Source: Zygnema cylindricum
Lineage: Eukaryota > Streptophyta > Zygnematophyceae > Zygnematales > Zygnemataceae
Reading direction: 5' to 3'
DNA length: 64,000 nucleotides
Assembly: GCA_037447655.1 (NCBI GenBank)
Contig: JBBHKE010000330.1
Span: 62,001 to 126,000, forward strand
The translations under genes were made by a program, and so were the position numbers. Shown piece after piece: positions 45,661 to 57,914 of the stretch. The notes beneath the pieces were generated by a model that did not search any database, was not told the origin of the DNA, and was given only the letters and a program-made list of their open reading frames with translations. The number at the start of each line of letters is the position of its first letter. The first letter of the stretch is position 1.

Positions 45661-46509
45661 TAAAAGTTCAGAGGTTCGTCCTGGTTCGACGAAGATGCCG
45701 AAAACAGTGCATTTCCAAAACGTGTATGCCTCGTGAAGCCTTTTTAAAATTGGCTTTTTGCCATCCCGGCCTGTATAAACATGTTTTGTTAGCTCTCTTA
45801 AGCTTAGGACAAAAAATTTGTCCATGACCTCTCTCACTGCAATAGAAACAAGCATTGTTGGACTGTCTATTTCCACCTTAATTAAATTGTTTAGACTAAT
45901 TTTGTGAATTAACCTTATTTCTTTGTTGATTAAATTTTCCCTTTCTCTCAAAGTCAGTATTGAAAGCCTTTACTTGCTCAGAACTGGGAATTTTAGTTAT
46001 TTCTTCCTCTTCTAGTAAAATATTGATTGCTAACTGTAAACTCCAGCTAGTCTTATCTTTTTGTTTGAGCGTATCAGACCCTCCTTTCATATTACTAGGG
46101 GGACCTCTCATAAGCAATGCTGCCTGTTGAAACTGAGGAAACGTGCCCCCTGCACAAGCATGGGCATCTACAAGGATGCGAAATTTGTTAGCATACTCAG
46201 CCATCGTGCCGCCAGCGTACTTATAGTCCATAATTTTTCCATCCAACATAAGTTCTTCCTAGACATTAGCTTTTTCATAATTATTTTTAAGAGATTTCCA
46301 GATGTCAATTGCCTTTTTCATTTTTATGCGAGACATAGCTAAGTCCTCTGATATACAGAATTTTAAAATAGAACGAGCCTGCGTAATCATCCAAGGAACC
46401 ATCAAATATATCCAATAGATTATCATTTTCAAAATGAGTCTCCACCATATCGACCCAGGAAACATATTTCTCCCCGAGAAGATAGGAATTTTTGATGACA
46501 GGCCCATAA
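45661..46509 (-). pseudogene. Element K2 gag, broken
   Basis: A close relative of K1 gag: YKYAGGTMAEYANKF, GTFPQFQQAALLMRG and a zinc knuckle CX2CX4HX4C (near 45840) are present. Start at the primer-site ATG near 46505, MGLSSKIPIFSG. Frameshifts near 45900 and 46400, stop near 46260. Confidence 0.85.
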
Positions 46510-46511
46510 CT

Positions 46512-47373
46512 TGTTGTTCTACAACCACTGGTGCAGGTGGAGGAGCAGCAGTAGCACTCACAGAAGCTATCAAGAATCCTACCTAACAGTTGTTTTCAAG
46601 TGTTCACCAAATCTCATATAAGCATCAAATCTTCACAAAACTCTATCACGATATAAAGCAACATAAACATTGACAACTCCCAAAGTTTCAGTACAATTGA
46701 CGCAAGAATGCTCAAGATAAAATACTTAAAAGTTTCCCAAAAACTGTCTGCAGTTTTACTACTTGGAAGTCTAGATCTGTAAGTCCTAGTCTTATACTCG
46801 CAATGAGTATCTACTCAAAGTTATACCGCCGATACAAGTGTACTCGAGAGGATCATCCAAAACTATTTACTGAGATCTAAGTATTCCTAATCGCGCCAAT
46901 CCTAATGTACCACCATACAATCAGTATTACTCGGAATCTATACTAAATGATTGTACAAATACTTGTCGGCTAAGTCACTAATGATACTCTTATGAATCTC
47001 ATCCGTTGACTTGATTCATATCAATCGCAGTTGCGTTGTCCTGTACGGAATCACATTCATATTACCCGCGGTTGCGTTGTCCCGTACCGAATCATATCCA
47101 AGTTAACTGCAGCTGCGTTGCGTTGTTCGTACGGATCACATCCAAAATAACCGCAGCTGTGTTGTCATGTCTGCGTCGCAGCTCCGTTGTTCTGCATCGC
47201 ATTTGCGCCATTTTGTCTGCATCGCAGATGCGCTGTTTTGTCTGCGTTGCATATGCGTTGTCCTGTACTGCACTCAAGTGATGACGTGTGTCCTTGTGAA
47301 ACTTATGCTACAAATTACTATCTTCCTGTCGTCAAACTACTTTATTGAGACTTAAAGCTTTCCAAAATCAACA
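46512..47373 (-). repeat. Right LTR of K (5' LTR of K2)
   Basis: 862 bp, with TCATT outside it. A relative of 37973-38871 with scattered substitutions and deletions. Confidence 0.9.
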
Positions 47374-47457
47374 TCATTTACTCTATTTAAGGTGATATCG
47401 TCAAAATTGAGGGCCACCAAATTAGCGTTATTTACTCTAATTACAATTAGCGGTGTA

Positions 47458-47892
47458 GTGTTATCAACTCTAATTTGGGTTTTTTACTCTAATTTATTAA
47501 TAACTCTAATTTGGGTTCTTTTTCGTAATAATCCGCGCTGAATATCTTTACAGTAAATTAGGTATTCGTAGAGAATGTGACAAAACTTACATTTTCGCGT
47601 CATTATGACGTTTGCAGTAGGCGGTTTGTGAAAACGCAATTGCATGAAAACCTCTGTATTAAATCATTTTTTGTAATTTTATATTTAATAAAGTACATTT
47701 TTGCATGGTCAGACACCGATCGTACGCCACACTATTTAAAACGACACTATATTAGAGTTGGTAACGTTGATTCAAAAAGTACCTTAAATAATGTAAAAGA
47801 ACATTTAAAGTTATCTATTCTATTTTGGATTCGAGGGTCAAAATTTGGGGGCACCGAATTAACATTATTAACGCTATTTATAATTCACGGTG
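47458..47892. mobile_element. MITE M2 (501-bp subfamily), left end decayed
   Basis: The middle and right end match M9, and the right end CACGGTG is followed by TA. The left 60 bp or so are rearranged where it abuts M1. Confidence 0.7.
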
Positions 47893-47894
47893 TA

Positions 47895-49253
47895 ATGCTT
47901 GTAAATTTGCCTCGAAATTGAAAGAAGTAACAAATAAGTATTTGTACTCAAAAGTTTGAGAGCATTTCTACAACCATTATCAAAAATAAATAAATGATTA
48001 AGGGTAAAAGTAATTAAAGAAATTGACAAACGATTGAGCATTTTAAGAACAATATTGTAAATCCTAAAAAATCTCTTAATAGGGAGCATCATAACAAGAA
48101 AACCTCAACAAAATCTCACCAACTAAAAGTAGAGAATATTCTTGTAGTTTTCCTTTTAAAACATTTTTTATTATGGGCAATATTAGTTATTTTCACTTGA
48201 TCTCTTGTTTTTTAAAATAAACAAAAAAGACTACCAATTTAAAATTATTTTGTTAGCTTGACCAATTTCAAGAAAAACAAACATTTTACTACCATCCAGC
48301 TTGTGACACGACACGCTTTGCCAACTTTTATCTCAAAAACTACAAAGAAGCGAATTCAAGATTGAAACTAAAAAAGGGTTTTATAAAGAGCACAACGAAT
48401 TAGGCTGATTTTTTATGTTAGATATTTTGGCTTTTTTAACCTTCTTGAGAAAAATGGTTTGTGGGGTATTTATGCTTCACCGACGTCCTAATCGTGTTAA
48501 CATTCAATTGGGAGTATATAAACAATATCAAAAAACACAAAATAACCGCACTAAATACGAAAAGTATTCCTTGAGTGAAAAATAGTTTTAGGAATTTTCC
48601 CATATGAGTATCTTAAAAAATCATCCTCCATATTCCTAAATGTAAAGCTTTCCTTTTCGATCCAAACCTCACATGACCTCACATAAGGAGCTCAAACTCT
48701 AGCCTCAAACCTTTATTTTTACCAATTTGCAAAACAAAATCAAGAAAATAAACCAAAGAGAGAGGTAACTATAGCATTCGACAAGATATAGCGAGAGAGG
48801 GCAGCAAACAAAATAAATCTCAGTCTATGGAAATACAAAAAAAACATCCACATGTAGCGGTAATGCAAAGACCGAGTACAACCTTTTTTTTATGTTAGAG
48901 GAAGCAAATTGCTAGGAAATTCAAAAGGATGAATTCAACAACAATTGTTATCACCCATTCTTAACGTCACTTAATGTAAATCACCAAACATCGGCAAATA
49001 AATTTATCCAATAATATAATTCACAATGAAGCCACACAACATCTAGTGTAGCTATGTTGAACAATAGCCTCGAAACCACAAATCCCATAACTTACCTTTT
49101 ACTACTCCAGCCCTCCATCTCCTCACCCTCACATGTAGAAACGTAAGATTAATAAATTCTTGCATCGCGTTTCGTCCGAATCGACGGTAAAGGATGCGTC
49201 TGCGAATCCCTAGAACAGTCTTCCATGGAGGTATGTAACGGGCTATGGTACAG
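47895..49253. other. Unassigned AT-rich stretch
   Basis: About 1.36 kb without recognisable coding sequence, TIRs or LTR. Short frames here have no domain. Confidence 0.6.
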
Positions 49254-49255
49254 TA

Positions 49256-49455
49256 CACCTTGAATCGTTATTAGCGTATATAAATTATTAGTGTAAAGAA
49301 AACATTAGCATCATTCATTCAAAAATTAGTGCCAGGAGACGTGTCATATTATGGTCCACTTCCTTAAATAGTGTAATTTATTATATATAAGGTATCAATG
49401 TCAAAATTTTGGGGTGCCGATATAGCGTTCATAAGGCTAATAACGATTCACGGTG
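49256..49455. mobile_element. MITE M3 (200-bp subfamily)
   Basis: TIRs CACCTTGAATCGTTATTAGC and complement, TA on both sides. It is the reverse complement, with changes, of M5. The flanks GTACAG and CTGTAC are themselves complementary. Confidence 0.87.
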
Positions 49456-49726
49456 TACTGTACTTCCGTCAATGGTTTGAGATGATGTCACGAGTGACAT
49501 GCAATAATGCAATTCATCTCGGTCAATGACAGACTGTCATCTGTGACGAGAGGAATAAATCTAGCGGCTGATTTTATTTAGTGCGAACGTCATAAATGCA
49601 TAGACTTTTCAGGCGTAAGGACTTCTGTTGAACTCGGCGCGCCACGTGTTCTCCGCATTATTGTAACTTTAAGAGACGGCTAAGATGAAAACGTGTTTCA
49701 CGTCTCCGTTTTTACACTTTTTATGA

Positions 49727-49945
49727 AGTAAGAAGCAGCCGACCGTATCACAACCGAAGGAGCATAACCAGTCTGATCCTGTCGCTCCGATGACAAATTC
49801 GGTGATGAAGGACGATATGATTCCTGTCGGGTTGTCATTCACTGTCAAGCTTCCTCAATATAATTGCCGATCTGGATCCATGAGCCCTCCAGGATTTCCG
49901 GAAACACCATCATTTACTGTTGCGTCTAACTGCAACATTTACTAA
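49727..49945 (+). other. Short open frame, possible exon remnant
   Basis: Seventy-two open codons ending TAA, with an ATG at 49790 giving 51 codons (starts MTNSVMKDDMIPVGLSF). Base composition is more codon-like than its surroundings, but I recognise no family. A polypyrimidine-AG at about 49990-50010 could be an intron end. Weak. Confidence 0.2.
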
Positions 49946-50028
49946 TTTCACACGTACTTAGGGCGAGTTCCCATGTAGCCGAAACTCACTCTTGTTTTTT
50001 TGTTTTTTAGCGAAGATTCTCTGCAGTA

Positions 50029-50240
50029 CACCGTGAATCGCTTCCAGTGTACATCATAATCGTGCCCCCAAATTTGACCATTAAACCTTAAATAGAATTA
50101 ATGATACTAATTTTTACTTTAATTTAATAGCGGTACGGTTTAATCAGCGTTAACAACTCTAATTTGGTCGGCTTTTAAATAGTGTTGTGTATGAAATGTG
50201 TCAGTCCTTAGTAAATTTGCTAGTTATTCCGTAAATTAGT
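50029..50240. mobile_element. MITE fragment (501-bp subfamily)
   Basis: Starts CACCGTGAATCG after TA and follows the reversed right half of M2 and M9 (GTGCCCCCAAATTTGACC, TTAAATAGTGT). The other end is missing. Confidence 0.6.
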
Positions 50241-50664
50241 ACATAGAGAGCATCAAATAAAGGCATCGACGATAAAAACTGAGTGCATCTACACGAAAAG
50301 GCGAACTCTAATTCTCAGTCATAAAGACGGAGGCAAATCGCGCGAACATGTTCTAACATGTTCAAACGTCGATAATATGAACATAAGTTATGGAGGCCTC
50401 ACTATGGGCATGTGTATCCAAATAAGTCTTAGATGGACAAATAACGTTAATGTTAAGTATAATTATTTCCACTATTTGTTTCTTTACACTAATTATTTTT
50501 TTACATTTTAAGCGATGCACGTTATACTTCTGAGAGTGTTCCGATGTTCAATAACGAAATTGTTACTTTAAACTGTGACGAATGAAAACGTGGATGTAGT
50601 TTGTGACGGTTGTAGACGGATACAAAACTCGAGACAATTGACGACATTAACAAAATAGCTGTAA
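50241..50664. other. Unassigned; part repeated at 52480-52560
   Basis: The block GTGTTC-GATGTTCAA-AACGAAAT at about 50538-50580 recurs, diverged, at about 52479-52520. It looks like an old dispersed repeat of unknown type. Confidence 0.4.
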
Positions 50665-51647
50665 TGTAACTCTGTGATCTCCATTGGCCCACACAGTATC
50701 CAGCTTATATGAATCCTCTAAGATAGAATTTGCCCTCTTGACTTTAACCCCAAATAAATGACACACGGTCAGGCAAGTGTTCTAACCAACCTCACCCTTG
50801 TGAGGGCCTGACTCCAATGAGTCAGGCGCAAAAATAATTTATGAGTTTGCTCCCTTGAGTATTAAGTTATGGCTAGCCAAATATGGCTTATAAATACAAA
50901 AGGTCTCTCAGAGAGAGGCGCCTCTAAAATGTCCAAGTCCTAAATCCCTCTCTGAACCCCCTACTAGTGCTATACATAACCAATCACAAGACTGTACAGT
51001 ACAATCACGAGACTGTACAGTACAAGAAGGTACAGATGTCACTTTACTTCTTGTACGGCCATGGTGCGACATGGCCGTCGCGCTGACTCCTGTCAATTCC
51101 TGAGCCATGGTCCCTTTTCCCGTAATGTCCGTAGTCCACTCATGGTTTGCCAAGTATCATCCGCCGACATAAGTGATAAACCGCCAAATGACCACTCCGG
51201 TGCATCGGCTCCACTGTGAGCGGTCCGAATTGAAGTCGACATTATAATTTCGTCTGTTAACTTAAATGTAGTTTCGTGTATTTCGTGCAGTCCGATTTAT
51301 TTTGTGTTCGTTCTGTTCCGAAATACGTTAAATGGAATATATTAAGTTGTTCATCTTTAAATATGAATCATACCCTACGTGTGTAACGCTTCATCAAGTC
51401 CTAACCAATAGAACGGACGGCTACTCTGTACGGGGGTCATCTTGTATGACCTATAATCAAATCCTAGTGTGACCGCCTATCTTTTGCAAGGGGTTGTGCC
51501 TCCCACTCCCTTGGGCTATCTCCCTGCCTGCATAAGGCAACCATGGTTGTCTTTGAGTCCTTAATGACTACGACAAATATGAGGACTTTAAATAGCACCA
51601 CATACTGACAAACAAAAAGATAGAAATATAAAATACCTTTTTCAACA
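50665..51647 (-). repeat. Solo copia LTR (N)
   Basis: TGTAACTCTGTG to TTTCAACA, about 983 bp, with no internal region on either side. It has the usual motif order: GTAC cluster 50985-51060 and antisense B-box-like ATCAAATCCT (51455-51464) with TTTT at 51482. No adjoining duplication; TGTAA at 50660-50664 recurs only 8 bp beyond the right end. Confidence 0.8.
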
Positions 51648-53770
51648 ACGCAATTGTAAACGTCTATTTTCTTTCGACATCATAGATGTTTAGGGTTTGT
51701 GATATTTTTAAGTCATGCTCACTTATGATAGCTTCCATGTCACTAATTTTAAAATTTCCCGCCATGGTTTCCGCATTTTATTTTTCCGTCTTTTCTTACT
51801 CTACCTAACATCAAACTACCCCCAAATGTAGCCAAAAGTAATATTTTTTATATGTCTTTCAATTCATACCATTTTTGTTGTGTTACATTCCAATAATTGT
51901 GAGATAGACGTTTTTGTGGGGGAGGGCGAGAGAGAGAGAGAGAGGCACCTTGACGAACTTTGCTTTTGTGAAACGGTATCCGTTGCTATTGACCCCTTTA
52001 GGCCCATTGATTGACTACATTGGTAAAATTTTGAACAGGCTAGAAACGGAGAGTGATCTTTTTTTTTGGTACTCCACGTATTGCAAAACAAATTTCAAAA
52101 GCAGGTGACGCGTGCCACCACAACTTCCCATTCGCTCATACCTTGTTACTTTAACTAAATTCACCTCGTGAGGTGATTTTAATAAAAGATTGAAGTTGAA
52201 CTATAGTGACGCGAAAGTGGGTGGAGAAGACCATGGCGGCAAACTATGGTAAGTTTAAAGTTTAAAAATGACGCGATTTGTATTGTCGTTTTTCCATTTT
52301 TGTTATACGGCTGATGAGTTTATCTTTGAGGGCTATAATTTAGAAGAAAACGATAGAAAAAAAATCCTCGCTTCATCACATAGGAACATGCTTTAAAGCG
52401 GTGGTCTATATAACCGAAACTTAGGAATGAAACTTTATATTTCAGCAAAGATTCTCCGTAGTATATCACTTTTCAAAGTGTTCTTATGTTCAAGAACGAA
52501 ATCATAACTTTAGGTACAACTTGTGATGATTGAAGACAATTACGAATCTTAGAAAAATTGGTGATGTCTACAAAAACGGCGACGGTTCTAGACTTCGAGG
52601 TTTTGTGACATTGTAGATCTTTATATTTATTTGACATTGCGAAGTCATGCTACGTTGTGAGTTGTACACTGTTAAATTTAAGACTTCATATTTATATTTT
52701 CGTTTATATTTTTCACATTTTAAGCAACATTTTTTATGATTTTTTTTTGTTAAATACGCAAAGTACAATCACTCACGTTAACTACATCAATTTGAACTAC
52801 CATACTTAAAAGCCGAACACCATAAAAATAATATTGAAAAACACGTCAAACTTTAATTTAAGACCCCACACACTTTGACTAGTAGAGATAATAAGAGTAA
52901 AAAAAAACAAACAAGGTGAAAAATAAAAGGCGTTTGGATTATAAACCCTTTATAGATGCGAAAAGATGTGTACCTAAATTTAAGACACGCGAGTGAAGTT
53001 GAAGAACAAAATAACCATGAGTTTGAACATTGTTGTGGGGAAATGTATAATAACGTTTCCATCCATAAGATTTTCATTTATGGTACAAAGGTCACAAACC
53101 ATGACCAAAAAACTGGATAAACTTGCAATTCTACAAATAAAAAACCCTCACCACCCTTTTTCATTTTAAAATTAAAGGTAATGGGTTGACGGTAATAACC
53201 CCACAAATTCGACACATGTAGTGGATCCACCTTCACAAGATAATACTTGCGAAGTAGGATGAAGCCGGTAACTATGTTTCATACATATCCATAACCTAAC
53301 GTTTAGTAACATAAAGTAGGGTCTTGTTTGTTAAGAGTTAGTTATACAAGCCTAAGAAACGTAAACAACAAGGCATTACGTTTCTTTATAAGCTTAGCAT
53401 AGACTTTGGCTCAATAAATAACCGACAATTCAAAGAATGCAAGATTCACTCCATTGGGTCGCTGCATTGGTCGCACTAAGATACGTAATTTCCCCTTGTA
53501 CAAAAAAGTATGTTACATGTTGATGGTAGTTTAAAATAATATTGAAATTGACCATTTTATTTTATTTCCAAAGATATTGTCCCAGTCCCAACCGGATACG
53601 ATAACTATATGTACCACAGTATCCAAACGAACCACCAAAATACGCCTACTAAATACACATATACATACTAGTTTGTTTAGTTTTGCAAGTTAACCTAGTT
53701 ACCTTTGGTTTCCTCATTTGTTTTGTTTTGTTCTGTTTTTAGTCTCTATTGGCTCTTGTAGTCTTACATG
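51648..53770. other. Unassigned AT-rich stretch
   Basis: No domain, TIR or LTR recognised over 2.1 kb. It contains a short GA run near 51928 and the diverged dispersed repeat noted at 50538. Confidence 0.6.
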
Positions 53771-53926
53771 TTATATATATATTTATATATATATTACGTA
53801 TACATATATATATTATATATATTATATATATATATATATTAAATATATATATTGTATATATATATTATATATATATATATATTATATATATTATATATAT
53901 ATATATATTATATATATATATATACC
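53771..53926. repeat. TA-rich microsatellite
   Basis: About 156 bp of TATATA runs broken by single bases. Confidence 0.92.
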
Positions 53927-54522
53927 CTCGATGGTTTTACTATCGCACTTTATGAAATAAAGATTTCCACCATACTAAACAAATACAATAACAATCACCC
54001 ACCCATTTCTTGTTGCGATGCTTGCTAGGGCCTAGGCCCTCGGGAGCCTACGTCGTACGGTCTCGTCGACCCGAACAGTCGACGAAACCGAATGCCCGCC
54101 GGTTCGGTTTCGCTCTCCTCATGCCAAAGGTTAACCGACCCGCGGGCGTCAGATGACGTGTCCAAACAGATAAATCGACCTCAAACCCGCGTCTCTCCAT
54201 TGAATCGGAGAGCTGTCGGTTTGTGTGTCGCGATGCAAAACGTTTAAGGACCCGTGACCACGTAGGGCATGCTCTCAAACAGAAAAAGTAACGGACAACG
54301 GAGAAGTTCAAACAAGTAAATGTTGGTCGCGGGTTCCAACAGCATGTCGTTGACGACCTGGATTTTTGTCTTTTTTCTCAAGTCGGCGTACGGCACAGCT
54401 TGAATCGATTTTACTGTAAAGGAGTTATTAGTACCGGAGAAAATAAGTTTCTAGCAGCACTATTTTCAGTTTGTTGACTTAAAGCCAACAGAACATAAAT
54501 GCTTTAACAAAAAGAACAGTAA
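53927..54522. other. Unassigned, with a GC-rich block
   Basis: 54010-54310 is much richer in G and C than its surroundings, with CCTAGGCCCTCGGG and CCGCCGGTTCGG. An open minus-strand frame of 87 codons there has no recognised domain. Confidence 0.5.
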
Positions 54523-55410
54523 TTTATATAGGGAATTGATAATGACAGTGACTGTTTTGGTTACATCATTTTGTCAAAAAACGTACGTTTGAAGTACACA
54601 CAGGTACAAATAAAGCACCGTTGAGTACAAATTTGACGGTCAATCGGTTGAACAACTTTGACTTTGAAAATATTTTTCAACCGCTTAAAATTATGTCGCG
54701 CTTGCGAACGTCGACCGTCATAATAAATTTAGCAATTCACACGGCCGGCGAACGTTTACGGTAACAAAACTGCGGCAACCACATGTAAATAAAGTGTTGC
54801 AGACAGTCACTTTTTGTCGTTATGTGAGCTCCACGGTGAGAGAACTTAGCCGCAAAATTGAAATTTAAGTGTAATCGTTACATTGAACTTAGACGCATAG
54901 TGAAACGAAACAATTTTAAACTGAAGTACTATAAGTTTCGTACAGAAATATTATTACGCACGAAACGAAATAAACTGTTATAATAAAACGAACCATATCA
55001 TTTGAAATTAAATGAAAAAAATGCGCGTCGTCACGCGCGACGAAATCGAGCCACACTATATACAAATCAACAGTCTTGCATCAACAGCAAAATGTTAGGA
55101 TATTGGGCGAATCGGCGTCGGCCAAAATCGCGCCGTCAAATATTTTGTTCGGTTCGAATCAGACCATCAATCAGAGGTCGCAAAAGTCAAAAAAAATCAT
55201 ACCCGAAACCGACCGTTTTCTTTTTTTCAAAATCTGAGTAACCGACGCCCGACCGAGTTTTGTCACGCTCCAAAATTGTTAACCGTTAACAGACCGTCGT
55301 TTACTAAAAATAAATTAACCGAATCTTGATTTTTCGCGACTACCGTGCCCGCCCGTAACCGAAAAAGTACAAAATTAATCAATGTACGACGTAATAAGCC
55401 AATAATTACG

Positions 55411-55870
55411 ATTTGTCGCGTTCCCTAAGATTTGCGAAATGAATAGTGTTACTACCGTGTCAGATTTGCGACGATTTGTCGCATTCCCTAAGATTTGTGA
55501 AATGAATAGTGTACTACACCGCGAATCGTTATTAGCGTTATGAACTCTATATCGGCACCCCAAAATTTTGACATTAATACCTTAAATAGAATAAACTACA
55601 CTATTTAAGGTCGTGGACCATAATCTGCCACGTCTCCCGGCACTAAATTAGAATGAATGACGCTAATTTTTTCTTTACACTAATAATTTCTCAACGCTAA
55701 TAACGATTCGCGGTGTAACTGTGTCAAATTTGCGACGCTTTGTCGCGTTGCTTATGATTTGCGAAATGAATATTGTACAACCGTGTCAGATTTGCAACGC
55801 TTTGTCGCGTTCCCTTTGATTTGCGAAATAAATAGCTTCCTACAGTACCGTGTCAGATTTGCAACTCTAA
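55411..55870. repeat. 63-bp tandem repeat in T1, split by M5
   Basis: Units with ATTTGTCGCGTTCCCTAAG and ACCGTGTCAGATTTGCGACG start at 55411 and 55474 and resume after M5 at about 55720, giving four to five copies in all. Confidence 0.8.
55517..55715. mobile_element. MITE M5 (200-bp subfamily)
   Basis: 199 bp, ends CACCGCGAATCG and CGATTCGCGGTG, TA on both sides, inserted in the 63-bp repeat of T1. Reverse orientation to M3. Confidence 0.9.
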
Positions 55871-56743
55871 TCATGATGTCACGTACTTCAACGATGCCAA
55901 AGAGTACAAAGTACAATAATGTTGGATTATAGGGACAGTACAAAATTTTATTTTTATTTTATTTTCTGGTTGACCGACGGTAACCGACCGTTTTTTTTCC
56001 TGGTGAATCAACCAACCGTAACCGCCCGACCCCCAAAATTTGGCAACCGAATCCGTTCCGGATCCAGCGCGGGCGGTCAGTTAACGATGGGTCATGATTT
56101 CGGTTGACCATTTGCGAGCTCTGCCATCAAATGTGTTGTTTCATTCGATACTGTAATTTTGTGTCAGTTCGGTTTGGTGCGAGCACCGAGCGGTTTTCAT
56201 TTGTACGAATCGCACGCTTGTCGATTTCGAAGAAATGTTGGTTCGCGAAGCGTGATGCGATTTTTTCGTCCGCGGAAATATTTTATGTGTACGACAAACC
56301 GGCAATATTTCCGTACGAGACTTCAGTTTCAAGAGGTTTCGATTCACTTTGCGTCTAAGTTCAATGTAACGATTACACGATTAAATTTCAATTTTGCGGC
56401 TAAGTGCTCCCATGGTGGAGCTCACATAACGACAAAAAGTGACTCTCTGCAACACTTTTTATTTACATGTGGTTGCCGTAGTTTTGTTACCGTAAACGTT
56501 CGCTGGCCGTGTGAATTGCTAAATTTATTATGACGGTCGACTTTCGCAAGCGCGGCATAATTTTAAGCGGTTGAAAAATATTTTCAAAGTCAAAGTTGTT
56601 CAACCGATTGACCGTCAAATTTGTACTCAACGGTGCTTTATTTTGTACCTGTGTGTACTTTAAACGTACGTTTTTTTACAAAATGACGTAAGTGACTGTC
56701 CGTAACCAAAACAGTCACTGTCATTATCAATTCCCTTTATATA

Positions 56744-57000
56744 ATATACTTTGAACATGCGAGGAATAGGTTCGCCTAGTCTTTATTACTATAGATTGAA
56801 TATTTGAATTCAACTAGTTAAGTGCGCTTTTTTGTGTGAGCAGTTTACGTACAGATATGCATATTCCGTACACGACACTATTCTATAACTCCAAATTTAG
56901 TGCGATTGACACTAATTAAATCTATAGTTCTATACTAAAGGTGAAGGAAAACATAGTATTATCTTTTCTTTTTCGTTCCATGGTCGTCTGCGAAGTAGTA
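56744..57000. other. Unassigned spacer
   Basis: AT-rich, no feature recognised. Confidence 0.5.
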
Positions 57001-57215
57001 CACCGTGTATCGCTATTAGGGTTAATATTTTTTTCGCCATTTAAAACATATTTTCTCCGTACACACCTGTACCATTTTCAAATGGAGACCGCCAATTGAA
57101 AGTTGAGAATCTTACCTTTCAATCAAAGCCGTCAGATCTATAATCCTACAAGTGTGTACTGAAAAAATGTTTTAAGAGACGAAAAAAACATTAAAACTAA
57201 TAACGATACACGGTG
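57001..57215. mobile_element. MITE M6 (215-bp subfamily)
   Basis: CACCGTGTATCGCTATTAG with its complement at the right end, TA at both sides. A second TIR end (ATTCACTGTG, ending 57248) follows directly and is a remnant of another copy. Confidence 0.87.
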
Positions 57216-57250
57216 TAGTATTACTAACACTAATGCCGATTCACTGTGTA

Positions 57251-57912
57251 TCTCTCCGATATTTTTCCGCGCTTAAACTTGATAGGTTACTCACAGGTTC
57301 CCACGTGTATCAATTTTAGTGGATAATGGTTTTGTAGTTGGATAACCACTCCCTTCACTTTTACGTACGTACGGTACTGTAACGAAACAGGTTGCTTTCC
57401 GTACCAATGGGAAGGAACCCTAATAAGGGTAACCCTCCATCAAGCGCCGACAGTAATCGTACGGAAACGTTTATTGGCAGTAATACTTTGTTCACTTCTC
57501 CATCAGGTCGGGTCAGCAATGGAATCTATCGCGTACGTGCTTTCTTCCGATTGGACGCACGTAGTTTCATGTTCTGGCGACGAGCAATCAAATATTCCAA
57601 AAGCACGATATTTGGACTTGTATTTGTACATCCAGTCGCATAAATATATTACGTGAATGTACAATTTGTACGTTCGTGTTCTATATTTTTTGTAGTTGTT
57701 TTGTCGTTCGTGTTTCGTCGTGGCGCCATAAATTTCGGATGTTTGAGGATCGTGGAGGAGGCGTCACGACACATTATTCAACATTTTTTTTTTTTTGCGG
57801 TTTTCGTTGGATTTGATTCCCGATTGTTCGAAGGCGCGGGGCCTGTACGTCACCTTTCCACGCGTAATTATTTTACACGTCCGGTGATTGATGACTCTCC
57901 TCTTGAGGATAG
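57251..57912. other. Unassigned stretch
   Basis: Plus-strand frames of 83 and 89 codons occur (57392-57643, 57653-57922) without any recognised domain. The second runs into MITE M7. Not called as genes. Confidence 0.45.
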
Positions 57913-57914
57913 TA

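Larger units (their letters stand above)
37973..47373 (-). mobile_element. Composite copia K1/K2 with fragment L
   Basis: Outer LTRs 37973-38871 and 46512-47373, flanked by perfect TCATT duplications (37968-37972, 47374-47378) inside MITE M1. Order: LTR, K1 internal 38872-43176, start of a middle LTR 43177-43305, plus-strand fragment L 43306-45224, K2 internal (5' part only) 45225-46511, LTR. This is a second copia lineage, with ends TGTTGATTTTGG and GTAGAACAACA. Confidence 0.92.
25025..47455. mobile_element. MITE M1 (616-bp subfamily), split in three
   Basis: Pieces 25025-25290, 37695-37972 and 47374-47455 line up in order with the intact copy M7 (57915-58530). Their lengths (266, 278, 82) minus two 5-bp duplications give 616, the length of M7. 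The inserts are composites F/J and K1/K2. Confidence 0.92.
54531..56735. mobile_element. T1: long-TIR DNA transposon, non-autonomous
   Basis: 2205 bp with inverted arms of about 420 bp (54531-54955, 56310-56735) starting GGGAATTGATAATGACAG. Perfect 8-bp duplication TTTATATA at 54523-54530 and 56736-56743. The 8 bp suggest hAT; the long arms and G-rich tip suggest Mutator-like (usually 9 bp). No transposase seen. The interior carries a 63-bp tandem repeat and MITE M5. Confidence 0.85.

Noticed and set aside
50660-51659. TGTAA repeats as target duplication of solo LTR N
   Set aside because: The right copy is 8 bp away from the CA end, so it may be chance.
52241-52262. ATGGCGGCAAACTATG followed by GTAAGT, like a tiny first exon with a splice donor
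   Set aside because: No downstream exon or protein family can be tied to it; such a match is expected by chance in this much sequence.
53718-53960. 80-codon open frame rich in Tyr and Ile
   Set aside because: It is the translation of the TA microsatellite.
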